64,000 bases of DNA from Pelagibacteraceae bacterium AG-359-O02 (GTDB lineage: Bacteria > Pseudomonadota > Alphaproteobacteria > Pelagibacterales > Pelagibacteraceae), in assembly GCA_003280485.1 (NCBI GenBank), contig QCEU01000002.1:1-64000 (forward strand), read 5' to 3'. The position numbers and the translations under genes are program-made. Shown one piece after another: positions 51,481 through 64,000 of the stretch. The notes under the pieces were generated by a model. That model made no database searches. It had not been told where the DNA came from and saw nothing but the letters and a program-made list of their open reading frames with translations. Each line of letters opens with the position of its first letter. Position 1 is the stretch's first letter.

Positions 51481-53016
51481 ATGGAAATAAATCCTTCAGA
51501 AGTAACACAAATATTAAAAGAACAAATTAAAAAGTTTGGAGATAAAGCTGAGGTTACAGAGGTTGGTCAAGTTTTATCAGTAGGTGATGGTATAGCAAGA
51601 ATATATGGATTAGATAATGTTCAAGCTGGAGAAATGGTAGAATTTTCTGACGGCTCGAAAGGAATGGCATTAAACCTAGAGAGTGAAAATGTAGGTGTAG
51701 TAATTTTTGGTGATGATAGAGCAGTAAAAGAAGGTGATACTGTAAAAAGAACTGGTGCAATTGTTGATACACCAGTTGGGAAAGAATTGCTTGGTAGAGT
51801 AGTTGATGGTTTAGGAAACCCAATTGATGGAAAAGGTGCGTTAGATAAAAGTTTAAAAAGAAGTAGGGTTGAGGTTAAAGCTCCTGGTATAATTCCACGT
51901 AAATCTGTAAGTGAACCAATGCAGACTGGTCTTAAATCAATTGATAGTCTAGTTCCAATTGGAAGAGGACAAAGAGAATTAATTATTGGTGACAGACAAA
52001 CAGGCAAAACAGCAGTTGCAATTGATGCTATAATAAACCAGAAAAAAATTAACGAGTCAGGTGATGAGAAGAAAAAATTATATTGTATTTATGTGGCCGT
52101 AGGTCAAAAGAGATCTACAGTTAGACAGATTGAAAAAACACTAGAAGAAGCTGGTGCGATGGAATATACAACAATAGTTGCAGCAACTGCATCAGATGCA
52201 GCACCTTTACAATTTTTAGCCCCTTATACTGGATGCACTATGGGTGAGTATTTTAGAGATAATGGGATGCATGCCTTGATTATATATGATGATTTATCAA
52301 AACAAGCTGTAGCATATAGACAAATGTCACTTCTATTAAGAAGACCTCCCGGAAGAGAAGCATATCCTGGAGATGTGTTTTACTTACATAGTAGATTACT
52401 TGAAAGAGCTGCAAAATTAAGTGATGAGCATGGTGGAGGATCATTAACCGCTCTTCCAATAATCGAAACCCAAGGTGGTGATGTCTCTGCATTTATACCA
52501 ACAAATGTTATTTCAATTACTGATGGTCAAATATTTCTTGAAACAGAACTTTTTAACCAAGGTATAAGACCTGCCATAAATGTTGGATTATCCGTATCAA
52601 GAGTTGGATCATCTGCTCAAACTAAAGCGATGAAGAAAGTTTCAGGGTCCATGAAATTGGAGCTCGCGCAATATCGTGAAATGGCTGCGTTTGCACAATT
52701 TGGTTCAGACCTTGATGCGTCTACTCAGAAATTACTTAACAGAGGATCAAAGTTAACTGAACTTTTAAAGCAAAATCAATATTCTCCCATGACAGTTGCA
52801 GAACAAGTCATTTCTGTATTTTGTGGAGTTAGAGGGCATCTTGATGATATTGAACAAAAGGATATTTCAAGTTTTGAGAGTAAAATTATTGAAAAATGTA
52901 AATCTGAAAAGCCAGACATTATTGAGTCAATAACAGCTTCAGGAAAACTTGAAGATGATAAAGAAAAAGAATTGAATGAAATTATTTTACAACTTAAGAA
53001 AGATTTTAACTCATAA
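51481..53016 (+). CDS. atpA: ATP synthase F1 alpha subunit
   Basis: A 511-residue non-catalytic nucleotide-binding subunit of F1. The P-loop [15 protein letters not shown] starts near residue 170, and the C-terminal [19 protein letters not shown] region and SRVGSSAQ are canonical. It starts directly after atpH. Confidence 0.98.
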   Translation: MEINPSEVTQILKEQIKKFGDKAEVTEVGQVLSVGDGIARIYGLDNVQAGEMVEFSDGSKGMALNLESENVGVVIFGDDRAVKEGDTVKRTGAIVDTPVGKELLGRVVDGLGNPIDGKGALDKSLKRSRVEVKAPGIIPRKSVSEPMQTGLKSIDSLVPIGRGQRELIIGDRQTGKTAVAIDAIINQKKINESGDEKKKLYCIYVAVGQKRSTVRQIEKTLEEAGAMEYTTIVAATASDAAPLQFLAPYTGCTMGEYFRDNGMHALIIYDDLSKQAVAYRQMSLLLRRPPGREAYPGDVFYLHSRLLERAAKLSDEHGGGSLTALPIIETQGGDVSAFIPTNVISITDGQIFLETELFNQGIRPAINVGLSVSRVGSSAQTKAMKKVSGSMKLELAQYREMAAFAQFGSDLDASTQKLLNRGSKLTELLKQNQYSPMTVAEQVISVFCGVRGHLDDIEQKDISSFESKIIEKCKSEKPDIIESITASGKLEDDKEKELNEIILQLKKDFNS

Positions 53017-53022
53017 AAAATA

Positions 53023-55319
<2,297 letters not shown>

Positions 55320-55320
<1 letters not shown>

Positions 55321-55712
55321 TGAGTGAAGAATATTCTGTAGAAATAGTAAACCCTGAAAAATCATTTTTATCAAAAAATGATGTCACCGAGGTAGTTGTC
55401 CCTGCATTTGAAGGTGAGATAGGGATTTTAAAAGACCATATTTCTATTATTTCTTTTTTAAAACCAGGAATAATTAAAATATTTTCAAAGTCTGGCGAGG
55501 AAAGTTTTTATGTAAATGATGGAATAATTGAATTTAAAGATAATAATCTTTCTATACTTACAAGTCTTATTTTAAATTTAAAAGACATTGATAAAGAAAA
55601 AATTTCAGAAATTCAGAAATCTGCAGAGGAAGAACTTAATAAGTCTGATATAAATGATCAGGAAAAATATTTGCTTGATCAAAAACTTGAAGTATTAAAA
55701 TCAATTAACTAA
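55320..55712 (+). CDS. atpC: ATP synthase F1 epsilon subunit
   Basis: A 130-residue subunit with the beta-sandwich N-domain (VEIVNPEKSFLSKNDVTEVVVPAFEGEIGIL) and a short helical C-domain. It overlaps the atpD stop by one base and converges on rppH with a 12-bp overlap. Confidence 0.93.
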
Positions 55713-56182
55713 AATTTTTTTTACTTCTTCTTGAATTTTTTCGTATACATGTAGTTTAAATTCTACCACAAGTTCAGTAATTTTATCTGGATCTACCCAT
55801 CTCCATTCAAGAAATTCTGGATGTTTTGTATTAATATTAATTTCTTTTTCTTCACCATTAAATCTCATTATATACCATTGTTGTTTTTTGACCTTTAAAC
55901 TTACCTTTCCAAATAATTCCTAATAATTCATTTGGTAAGTGGTAGGTAAGTAAGCCATCAATTTTTTTAATTAAACTTACTGATTTAATACTAGTTTCTT
56001 CTTTTAATTCTCTAATTGCAGCCTCATAAAAGTCTTCACCCTTATCAACCCCACCTTGCGGCATTTGCCAAAAGTTTTTTTTATTATCTATTCTTTTTTG
56101 CAACAAAAATTTTATTTTCTTTATTTAAAACAACTATCCCAACACCACTTCTAAGTGGTAAATTTTTATATTTCTCTTTCAT
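55701..56182 (-). pseudogene. rppH: RNA pyrophosphohydrolase RppH (Nudix), two frameshifts
   Basis: RppH removes pyrophosphate from mRNA 5' ends, starting decay. Three reading frames are needed to recover it. MKEKYKNLPLRSGVGIVV and IFVAK are in the first frame from the ATG at 56182. RIDNKKNFWQMPQGGVDKGE through the Nudix box REL-KEE to KGKFKGQK is in the second. QQWYIMRFNGEEKEI to KKILVN is in the third, ending at 55701. Each break lies in a run of six T on the plus strand, at 56094-56099 and 55884-55889. Removing one base from each gives a normal 159-residue RppH. Sequence error is the likeliest cause. Confidence 0.88.
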
Positions 56183-56183
56183 T

Positions 56184-57329
56184 TTAGCCGTTTAAAAGCT
56201 CTAGAGCGAATTGAAGTTGATTGTCTGTATCAGTATTAAACCTAAAGTCATCAGATCCTTCAGCTACCTCAATATCAGGCGAGACACCTATTTCTGATAT
56301 AGATTTTCCTGATGGAAGATAATATTTAGATACAGTCAATCTTATTGCACCTTTATTTTTTAGAGGAATGATTGATTGTACAGAGCCTTTACCATAGCTA
56401 TTTTCTCCAATTATTATTGCTCTTTTGTGATCCTTTAGCGCCCCTGCTACAATTTCAGATGCAGATGCTGAACCATAATTTATTAGTACAACAATTGTAT
56501 CTCCATCTAATATATCACCTTTTCTTGCAAAGAATTTTCTACTTTCATATTTTCTTTTACTTTTTGTTGAAACAATTTCTCCACTATCTATAAAAAAATC
56601 TGTAATTTTAATTGCCTGAGAAAGTAGTCCACCAGGATTATTTCTTAAATCTAAAATATAATTTTTAACATTTTCATTTTTTTTAAACTCTTTAATTTTG
56701 TCCCTAATTTGACCACTGCTGTTTTCATTAAAAGAAGTAAGTCTTAAGTAACCAGTTTGATTACCTAATATCTCAGATTTTACTGATGAAACTTTAATTT
56801 TTTCTCTAGTAATATTAAAAACTAATGCCTTTCGTTCACCCCTTCTTCTAACAGTTATTTCAATATCTGATCCAACAGGACCCCTCATTATGTCAACTGC
56901 TTCACTTAAAGATTTACCTTGAACCTGAATATCATTAATTCTTACTATATAATCACCAGCTTTAACTCCTGCTTCAGCCGCAGGTGAATCGTCCATAGGT
57001 GTTATTACCTTTATTACTCCAGCTTCCATACTTACTTCAATTCCTAGTCCTCCAAATTCTCCACTAGTTTCTGTTTGCATACTTTGATAAGAGTCTGGTG
57101 ACATATAAGCAGAATAAGGATCTAAGGATTGAAGAACACCATTGATTGCAGCATCCATTGCATCACTTTGGTTTACCTCATCAACAAATTCTTTATTAAT
57201 TTTATCTAAGACTTCTGAAAAAACATCTATTTTTTTATAAATATCATTCTCTTCTGATACGGCAACAATACTAGTTACAAAAAAATAAATAAATAATGAT
57301 AAAAAATATGTTTTAAGTTTTTTCATCAT
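56184..57329 (-). CDS. ctpA: Carboxy-terminal processing protease CtpA (S41 family)
   Basis: A 381-residue periplasmic serine protease. An N-terminal hydrophobic segment (residues about 5-24) acts as signal or anchor. A PDZ domain lies at about 90-160 (GGLGIEVSMEAGVIKV), followed by the S41 core. The catalytic dyad is Ser289 in NYGSASASE and Lys314 in SYGKGSVQ. It shares four bases with rsfS and is followed at once by rppH. Confidence 0.93.
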   Translation of the reverse strand: MMKKLKTYFLSLFIYFFVTSIVAVSEENDIYKKIDVFSEVLDKINKEFVDEVNQSDAMDAAINGVLQSLDPYSAYMSPDSYQSMQTETSGEFGGLGIEVSMEAGVIKVITPMDDSPAAEAGVKAGDYIVRINDIQVQGKSLSEAVDIMRGPVGSDIEITVRRRGERKALVFNITREKIKVSSVKSEILGNQTGYLRLTSFNENSSGQIRDKIKEFKKNENVKNYILDLRNNPGGLLSQAIKITDFFIDSGEIVSTKSKRKYESRKFFARKGDILDGDTIVVLINYGSASASEIVAGALKDHKRAIIIGENSYGKGSVQSIIPLKNKGAIRLTVSKYYLPSGKSISEIGVSPDIEVAEGSDDFRFNTDTDNQLQFALELLNG

Positions 57330-57676
57330 ATAATTACTTTTTCTTTAGGAATCAATTCAGACCATATTTTTTCTAATTCATAAAATTTTCTTTTTTCAGG
57401 ATTGAAAATATGAATAATAAGATCAATTCCATCTACAAGTTTCCAATCACTACTTTCTCTTCCTTCAATTTTACAATTGCTAACACCATTTTTTTTTAAG
57501 TATTCATATACTTGCTCTGATAAAGCTTGGATATGTCTTGAAGACGTCCCGCTAGCGATTATCATTTGATCCGCTATTGATGATTTTCCATCTAAATCTA
57601 TTGAAACAATATCTAGGGCTTTATTTGCATCTAAGAGATTGACCACATCTTTGTGAAGAGTAGAGATTTTGTCCAT
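57326..57676 (-). CDS. rsfS: Ribosomal silencing factor RsfS
   Basis: A 116-residue DUF143/Iojap protein that binds L14 and blocks subunit joining in starvation. The core ADQMIIASGTSSRHIQALSEQV and the EGRESSDWKLVDGIDLIIHIF run are diagnostic. It lies between nadD and ctpA as in other alphaproteobacteria. Confidence 0.94.
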   Translation of the reverse strand: MDKISTLHKDVVNLLDANKALDIVSIDLDGKSSIADQMIIASGTSSRHIQALSEQVYEYLKKNGVSNCKIEGRESSDWKLVDGIDLIIHIFNPEKRKFYELEKIWSELIPKEKVII

Positions 57677-57693
57677 TAATTATTAAAAGAGTA

Positions 57694-58239
57694 TCAAATT
57701 TTTCTTAATTTAGAAGATGAAATATTGACCTTATTAAATTTTATAAATTTTAAGCTTTTCTTACTATATTTTTTAAAGCTTCTAGAAGTTAATGATTTAG
57801 CCTTATATCTGTCTCTATCAAATACTAGAATGTTACAAATAGATGAAATTAAATCAGAGTTTTTCCATTTATGAAAATTAATCAAACTATCTGCTCCCAT
57901 TATAAAATAAATATCAGTGTTTTTATTATTTTTTTTTATATGCTTTATAAGGTCAATTGTTCTATTTGATTTAATTTTATCCTCAAAATATTTTACTTTT
58001 ATAAATAGATTTTTTTTAGAAATTTTTTTTGCAAAATTAATTCTTTTATTTAAACTTAAACTACTTTTTCCTTTAAATGGATTTTTTTTGGTTACTGCCC
58101 AAATAATTTTATCAATATCAAATCTTTTTTTTGCCTCTTTAGAGATACTTAAATGTCCTTTATGTGCTGGATCAAAAGTGCCTCCAAGAATACCAATTTT
58201 TTTTTTATTTCCTTGTTTGTCCAGATCCATATATCTCAT
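57694..58239 (-). CDS. nadD: Nicotinate-nucleotide adenylyltransferase
   Basis: A 181-residue NAD-biosynthesis enzyme with the nucleotidyltransferase signature GGTFDPAHKGHLS and the C-terminal motif reading ISSSKLRK (usually ISSTxIR). The start is uncertain: ATG at 58239 overlaps proA by 35 bp, while ATG at 58230 gives 178 residues and overlaps by 26. Its poly-Lys stretch near residue 11 comes from an A-run that is in frame. Confidence 0.9.
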   Translation of the reverse strand: MRYMDLDKQGNKKKIGILGGTFDPAHKGHLSISKEAKKRFDIDKIIWAVTKKNPFKGKSSLSLNKRINFAKKISKKNLFIKVKYFEDKIKSNRTIDLIKHIKKNNKNTDIYFIMGADSLINFHKWKNSDLISSICNILVFDRDRYKAKSLTSRSFKKYSKKSLKFIKFNKVNISSSKLRKI

Positions 58240-59448
58240 ATTTATAACTAACTAGCTGGTTTAGTCCAACAGGACCTCTTGGTGGAAGTTTATTTGTTGA
58301 AATTCCAACCTCACCACCAAAACCAAATTCTCCTCCATCAGCATACTGTGTTGAAGAATTATGAATAGCGATCGAACTTTTAATATTTTTTATAAAAAAT
58401 TTTGCAGAAATTTTATTATTTGTAATTATCGCATCAGTATGCATTGTTCCGTATTTATTAATATGATTTACTGCATCATTAATATTGTTTACTAATTTTA
58501 CAGATATTTTTGCAGATAAATGTTCCTTCGACCATGTTTTATTATTTGCTAATTTTGAATTCCCATTAAACAATTTAGAAATTTTTCTATCAGCATAAAT
58601 ATAGCAACCTCTTTCAGTGAGTTCATTTAATATCTCATTTACATTTTTAGATTTATTTTTATGTATTAAGAGTGTCTCAGTAGCTCCACAAATGCTAGTA
58701 TTGCGCAACTTAGCATTGATTAATATTTTTTTTGCCATTGAAAGATTAGCATCTTTATCAATATATGTATGACACATACCTTCAAGGTGACCAATTACAG
58801 GAACAGAGGATAAATCTTGAACTTTTTTTACAAGATTTTTTCCACCCCTTGGAATAATAACATCTATATATTTTGACATTTTTGACAGCATATAGTCGAC
58901 TAGTTTTCTATTTTTATTCTCTATAAACTGAACAAAATTCTTATTTATTTTATTTTTTTCTAAAGATTTTCTAAAAAGATCAGCTAAAATTTTATTACTA
59001 AAGTAAGCCTCTGACCCTCCTCTTAATATTACGCAGTTCCCAGATTTAAAACAAAGTGTGGACACATCCGAAGTAACATTTGGTCTACTTTCATAAATTA
59101 CACCAATAATACCAATTGGAATTGATACTTTCTTAAGTTTTAAGCCGTTTGGTCTTTTCCAGGTTTCTATATCAACATCTACTGGATCCTTAAATTTTGA
59201 AATAGTTTTAATTGACTTAATAATTGAGCTTATTTTGTCATTATTAAGAGCCAGTCTTTTAATTAAATTCTCTTTAAGTTTTTTAGATTTGGCAATTTTA
59301 ATATCTTTTGCGTTTTCGACCAAAATTTTGTTTTGGTTTTTTAAAATAAGTTGAATGTAATAATTTAATACTTTATTTTTTCTTTTATTACTTATTTTGT
59401 TTTGAAAAGCAATTTTTGCATTTAAACCAATTTTTTCTAAAGTTTTAC

Positions 59449-59452
<4 letters not shown>
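58205..59452 (-). CDS. proA: Gamma-glutamyl phosphate reductase
   Basis: A 415-residue NADPH-dependent enzyme for the second step of proline synthesis. The catalytic Cys lies in RNTSICGATETLLIH; the IGIIGVIYESRPNVTSD and the PPRGPVGLNQLVSYKY runs are canonical. It follows proB directly with a 4-bp overlap. Confidence 0.95.
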
Positions 59453-61544
<2,092 letters not shown>

Positions 61545-61559
61545 TTAATTAGCTGTCTA

Positions 61560-61814
61560 CTAATTAGGCTTTACTGATACGTAAGTTCTGTCTGATTTGC
61601 TTTTTTTAAAAACAACTTTTCCTTTAACAACAGAAAAAATTGAATGGTCTTTACCCATCCCAACATTTTCTCCAGGAAAAATTTTAGTGCCTCTTTGTCT
61701 TACAATAATATTTCCAGGTATTACTAATTCACCACCATATTTTTTTACACCTAGTCTACGGCCTGCACTATCCCTTCCGTTTCTCGACGATCCACCTGCT
61801 TTTTTTGTTGCCAT
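61560..61814 (-). CDS. rpmA: 50S ribosomal protein L27
   Basis: An 84-residue L27 with the canonical [28 protein letters not shown] start and [22 protein letters not shown]. It lies 11 bp downstream of rplU. Confidence 0.97.
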   Translation of the reverse strand: MATKKAGGSSRNGRDSAGRRLGVKKYGGELVIPGNIIVRQRGTKIFPGENVGMGKDHSIFSVVKGKVVFKKSKSDRTYVSVKPN

Positions 61815-61825
61815 AAATTACCTAT

Positions 61826-62236
61826 TTATTTTGAAGCCTCAGTTTTTTCTTTTTTAGCTTCTTTAACTACAACTTCCTTTTTTTTCATCTTTTCAGCCTC
61901 TGATAAAACTTTACCATCTTTTGAAAAAATTTTGTTAATTCTTATTAGTGAATACTGTTGTCTGTGTCCGTTTTTACGTCTTGAATTTTTTCTTCTTCTT
62001 TTTTTAAAAATTAGAACAGTTCTTTCTTTGCCATTTTTTAATAGTTCAGCTTCAACTTTCGCACCATCTACAGTTGGTGCACCTAATTCAATGCTCTTAT
62101 CATCTCCATAAGCTAAAATTTCATTAAATTCCACTTTAGTGGCTGGATTTGACTCAGCTAATTTTTCTATTTTAATTATTTCACCAGCTGAGACTTTGTA
62201 CTGTTTTCCACCTGTTTGTATAACTGCGTATGACAT
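61826..62236 (-). CDS. rplU: 50S ribosomal protein L21 with Lys/Glu tail
   Basis: A 136-residue L21. The first roughly 103 residues are standard (MSYAVIQTGGKQYKVSAGE, KKRRRKNSRRKNGHRQQYSLIRI). The extra C-terminal segment is a short charged tail (KKKEVVVKEAKKEKTEASK), a further case in this window of a ribosomal protein with an added Lys/Glu/Ala end. Confidence 0.96.
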   Translation of the reverse strand: MSYAVIQTGGKQYKVSAGEIIKIEKLAESNPATKVEFNEILAYGDDKSIELGAPTVDGAKVEAELLKNGKERTVLIFKKRRRKNSRRKNGHRQQYSLIRINKIFSKDGKVLSEAEKMKKKEVVVKEAKKEKTEASK

Positions 62237-62263
62237 TAACGACCCTAATTTTTAATTATCAGC

Positions 62264-62291
62264 AATATAGTCAGGGCCTTATTTTAGTCAA
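62264..62291 (-). promoter_or_regulatory. Sigma70-type promoter for rplU-rpmA-obgE-proBA
   Basis: On the minus strand TTGACT (62291-62286) and TATATT (62269-62264) are separated by 16 bases, which is the best -35/-10 pair I found in the window. It would start transcription near 62257, about 20 bases before the rplU ATG. Confidence 0.6.
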
Positions 62292-62301
62292 GCTGAATAA
62301 C

Positions 62302-63021
62302 CTAGAAATTATCCTTTAAATCTCTCAATTTTGAGAAGTTTTCAACATTTTTTGATCTTAAAAAAATATTAGTTTGTAGCTCTTCTTCAAGTGTCGATGG
62401 AATAGTTGGCTGGCCTTTGGCCAGACGATTTTTTATAAACTCAATTTTCGAAATTAAAGCTTTATTTTCTGGATCGTGTTTTAGGCAAAAATCTGAATTT
62501 TTTAATGTATATTCATGTCCACAATAAATTTCTGTCTCAATTGGTAAATTCTTTAACAACTGCAAAGAATTAAACATCTGTTCATGAGTGCCCTCAAACA
62601 CTCTTCCACAACCTAATGAAAATAATGTATCTCCAGAAAATAATGCATTTTCATTAAAAAAATAGAAACATATATGGCCTGAAGTATGCCCTGGAATATG
62701 AAAAACTTTTGCTTCAAATATACCGTCTTTCCAAGTTTCATCATTTTTTAAAGATATATCTATTTCAGGTATTCTATGTTTATCCTTATTAAAACCTATA
62801 ACCTTAGCATTATATAATTGCTTGAGCTCTTTATTGCCTCCAACGTGATCATAATGATGGTGAGTATTCATTATGAATCTTAATTTTAGATTAAGACTTT
62901 CAATCTTATTTATAATAGGCTCTGCTTCACTAGGATCAATTACAATGGTAGACTTTGTTAACTCATCAATTAATAAATATGAAAAATTATCTTCTAAACA
63001 TTTTACAATTTCTATTTTCAT
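62302..63021 (-). CDS. gloB: Hydroxyacylglutathione hydrolase (glyoxalase II)
   Basis: A 239-residue metallo-beta-lactamase-fold enzyme that hydrolyses S-lactoylglutathione. The metal motif THHHYDHVGG is near residue 53, HIPGHTSGHICFYF and SGDTLFSLGCGRVFEG follow, and the C-terminal CGHEYT has a further ligand. The C-terminal substrate domain is present though short. It lies one base after metW. Confidence 0.93.
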   Translation of the reverse strand: MKIEIVKCLEDNFSYLLIDELTKSTIVIDPSEAEPIINKIESLNLKLRFIMNTHHHYDHVGGNKELKQLYNAKVIGFNKDKHRIPEIDISLKNDETWKDGIFEAKVFHIPGHTSGHICFYFFNENALFSGDTLFSLGCGRVFEGTHEQMFNSLQLLKNLPIETEIYCGHEYTLKNSDFCLKHDPENKALISKIEFIKNRLAKGQPTIPSTLEEELQTNIFLRSKNVENFSKLRDLKDNF

Positions 63022-63022
63022 T

Positions 63023-63619
63023 TTACTTTTCTAACAAAAAAATACCTAATTCAGATATTAGGTTTTTATATTTTAAATTTGAAGTTGTAATATTTGAAAT
63101 TTTCTCTCCATTTAAAGAAATTGATTTATAAATATTGACTCTTTTGTTGTTACAAAAATTAAAAAAGTCTTGAATTGTACACATATGAAGGTTGGGAGTA
63201 TTATACCATTGATAAGGTAAATATTTTGTAACTGGCATTTCTCCTTTTAATAGCAAATCTAATCTAACTTTCCAATGTCCAAAATTTGGAATTGTAACAA
63301 TTACCTTTTTTCCTACTCGTAATAAATTTTCAATAACATTTTCTGGGCTCATAAATGCTTGAAGAGTTTGACTTAATATTACGTAATCAAATGATAAATC
63401 TGGAAATTGCTTTAAATCATTCTCTGCGTTACCTTCAATAACAGCTAAACCTTTAGATAAACATTTTTTTACTTTTTCTTTAGAAATTTCAAGTCCTCTA
63501 ACATCTACCACTTTATTTTTTGATAGATATTCCATCAAAATTCCATCACCACATCCAACGTCCAAGACTCTTGATTTTTCCTCAATAAACTTAGAAATAA
63601 CTTTAAATTCTTCTTTCAT
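63023..63619 (-). CDS. metW: Methionine biosynthesis protein MetW
   Basis: A 198-residue SAM-methyltransferase-fold protein that partners MetX in homoserine acylation. The motif I region [18 protein letters not shown] and the [24 protein letters not shown] run are typical of MetW. It overlaps the metX 3' end by 17 bp, as usual for the metXW pair. Confidence 0.93.
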   Translation of the reverse strand: MKEEFKVISKFIEEKSRVLDVGCGDGILMEYLSKNKVVDVRGLEISKEKVKKCLSKGLAVIEGNAENDLKQFPDLSFDYVILSQTLQAFMSPENVIENLLRVGKKVIVTIPNFGHWKVRLDLLLKGEMPVTKYLPYQWYNTPNLHMCTIQDFFNFCNNKRVNIYKSISLNGEKISNITTSNLKYKNLISELGIFLLEK

Positions 63620-64000
63620 TAATATTAGAATAAGTTGTATTTAAATAATTTTTAATAGTGCTTAAAAAATCTGGTACGTCTAACAAAAAGGAATCGTGAC
63701 CTTTGTCAGTTTTAATTTCTACAAAACCAACATCAGCACCAATTGCATTAAGCGCTATTACAATATCTTTATTCTCAGAGGTTGGGTATAACCAATCAGA
63801 AGTAAAGGAAATGACGAAAAATTTTGTTTTGGTATCTTTAAATGCTTTGGAAAGGTTTCCTCCAAATTGTTTAGTTAAATCAAAATAATCCATCGCTCTG
63901 GTGATATACAAATAACTATTTGCATCGAATCTATCTACAAATACAGAACCTTGATATCTCAGATAACTCTCAATTTGAAAGTCAGCATCAAATCCAAATT
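63603..64000 (-). CDS. metX: Homoserine O-acyltransferase MetX, 5' part beyond window
   Basis: The C-terminal 132 residues of MetX, an alpha/beta-hydrolase-fold enzyme that acylates homoserine for methionine synthesis. The frame is open to the window edge, reading [35 protein letters not shown], a family hallmark. The catalytic Asp (SDWLYPTSE) and His (GHDSFLLD) are present. Confidence 0.93.
   Translation of the reverse strand, partial: FGFDADFQIESYLRYQGSVFVDRFDANSYLYITRAMDYFDLTKQFGGNLSKAFKDTKTKFFVISFTSDWLYPTSENKDIVIALNAIGADVGFVEIKTDKGHDSFLLDVPDFLSTIKNYLNTTYSNINERRI

Overview
The window is about 70% A+T and extremely gene-dense. Genes abut or overlap by a few bases, and no intergenic gap exceeds about 160 bp. 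The gene content and order point to a SAR11-clade alphaproteobacterium (Pelagibacterales, 'Candidatus Pelagibacter'-like): a dmdC-dmdB-dmdA DMSP-demethylation cluster, a compact alphaproteobacterial sdhCDAB-mmsA-mdh-sucCDAB-lpd operon, priA-atpHAGDC, a structured leader upstream of ffh, and nutrient uptake dominated by periplasmic binding proteins. I see no rRNA, tRNA, CRISPR, IS element or prophage.

Layout. 1-4.5 kb: a truncated aminotransferase and three dehydrogenases acting on 2-hydroxy acids or alcohols. 4.5-10 kb: a five-gene ABC importer whose two unlike ATPases are recognisable as the GlpS/GlpT (glycerol-type) pair. 10-15 kb: a three-gene TRAP transporter with a TakP-like 2-oxoacid binding protein and oversized membrane subunits. 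15-19 kb (minus strand): a ketopantoate-reductase-family protein, an oxalyl-CoA-synthetase-like ligase and a gamma-glutamyltransferase-family protein, divergent from an MFS permease, an alpha/beta hydrolase and an orphan exported protein. 21.7-26.7 kb: SRP receptor ftsY and dapF, divergent from the leader-controlled ffh-rpsP-trmD-rplS operon. 26.7-35.4 kb: leuCDB, dmdCBA and asd. 35.4-48.8 kb: the TCA-cycle operon. 48.8-55.7 kb: priA and F1-ATPase. 55.7-64 kb (minus strand): rppH-ctpA-rsfS-nadD-proA-proB-obgE-rpmA-rplU, then gloB-metW-metX (metX runs off the end).

How the genes work together. The left third takes up and oxidises small organic compounds (polyol or sugar, 2-oxo acids, 2-hydroxy acids). 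DMSP is demethylated and its methylmercaptopropionate product is activated and dehydrogenated by DmdB and DmdC. The resulting carbon feeds the TCA operon, whose electrons support the ATP synthase encoded just downstream.

Points that stand out. (i) Four genes, leuB, atpD, rppH (twice) and proB, are broken by single-base indels. Four of the five lie in A/T runs that are now exactly six long, so base-calling error is more likely than real gene loss. (ii) Both membrane anchors of succinate dehydrogenase lack the histidines that ligate heme b in E. coli. (iii) The ABC ATPase pair has one consensus and one degenerate ATP site. (iv) The TRAP large permease carries a roughly 330-residue C-terminal soluble, coiled-coil tail. 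(v) The ffh leader can be drawn with mutually exclusive or pseudoknotted pairings next to the start codon. (vi) rimM is missing from its usual place between rpsP and trmD, and the two ribosomal proteins flanking trmD carry the same 9-residue tail repeat. I found no convincing wholly new multi-gene system; the strongest leads are the heme-less complex II and the TRAP tail.
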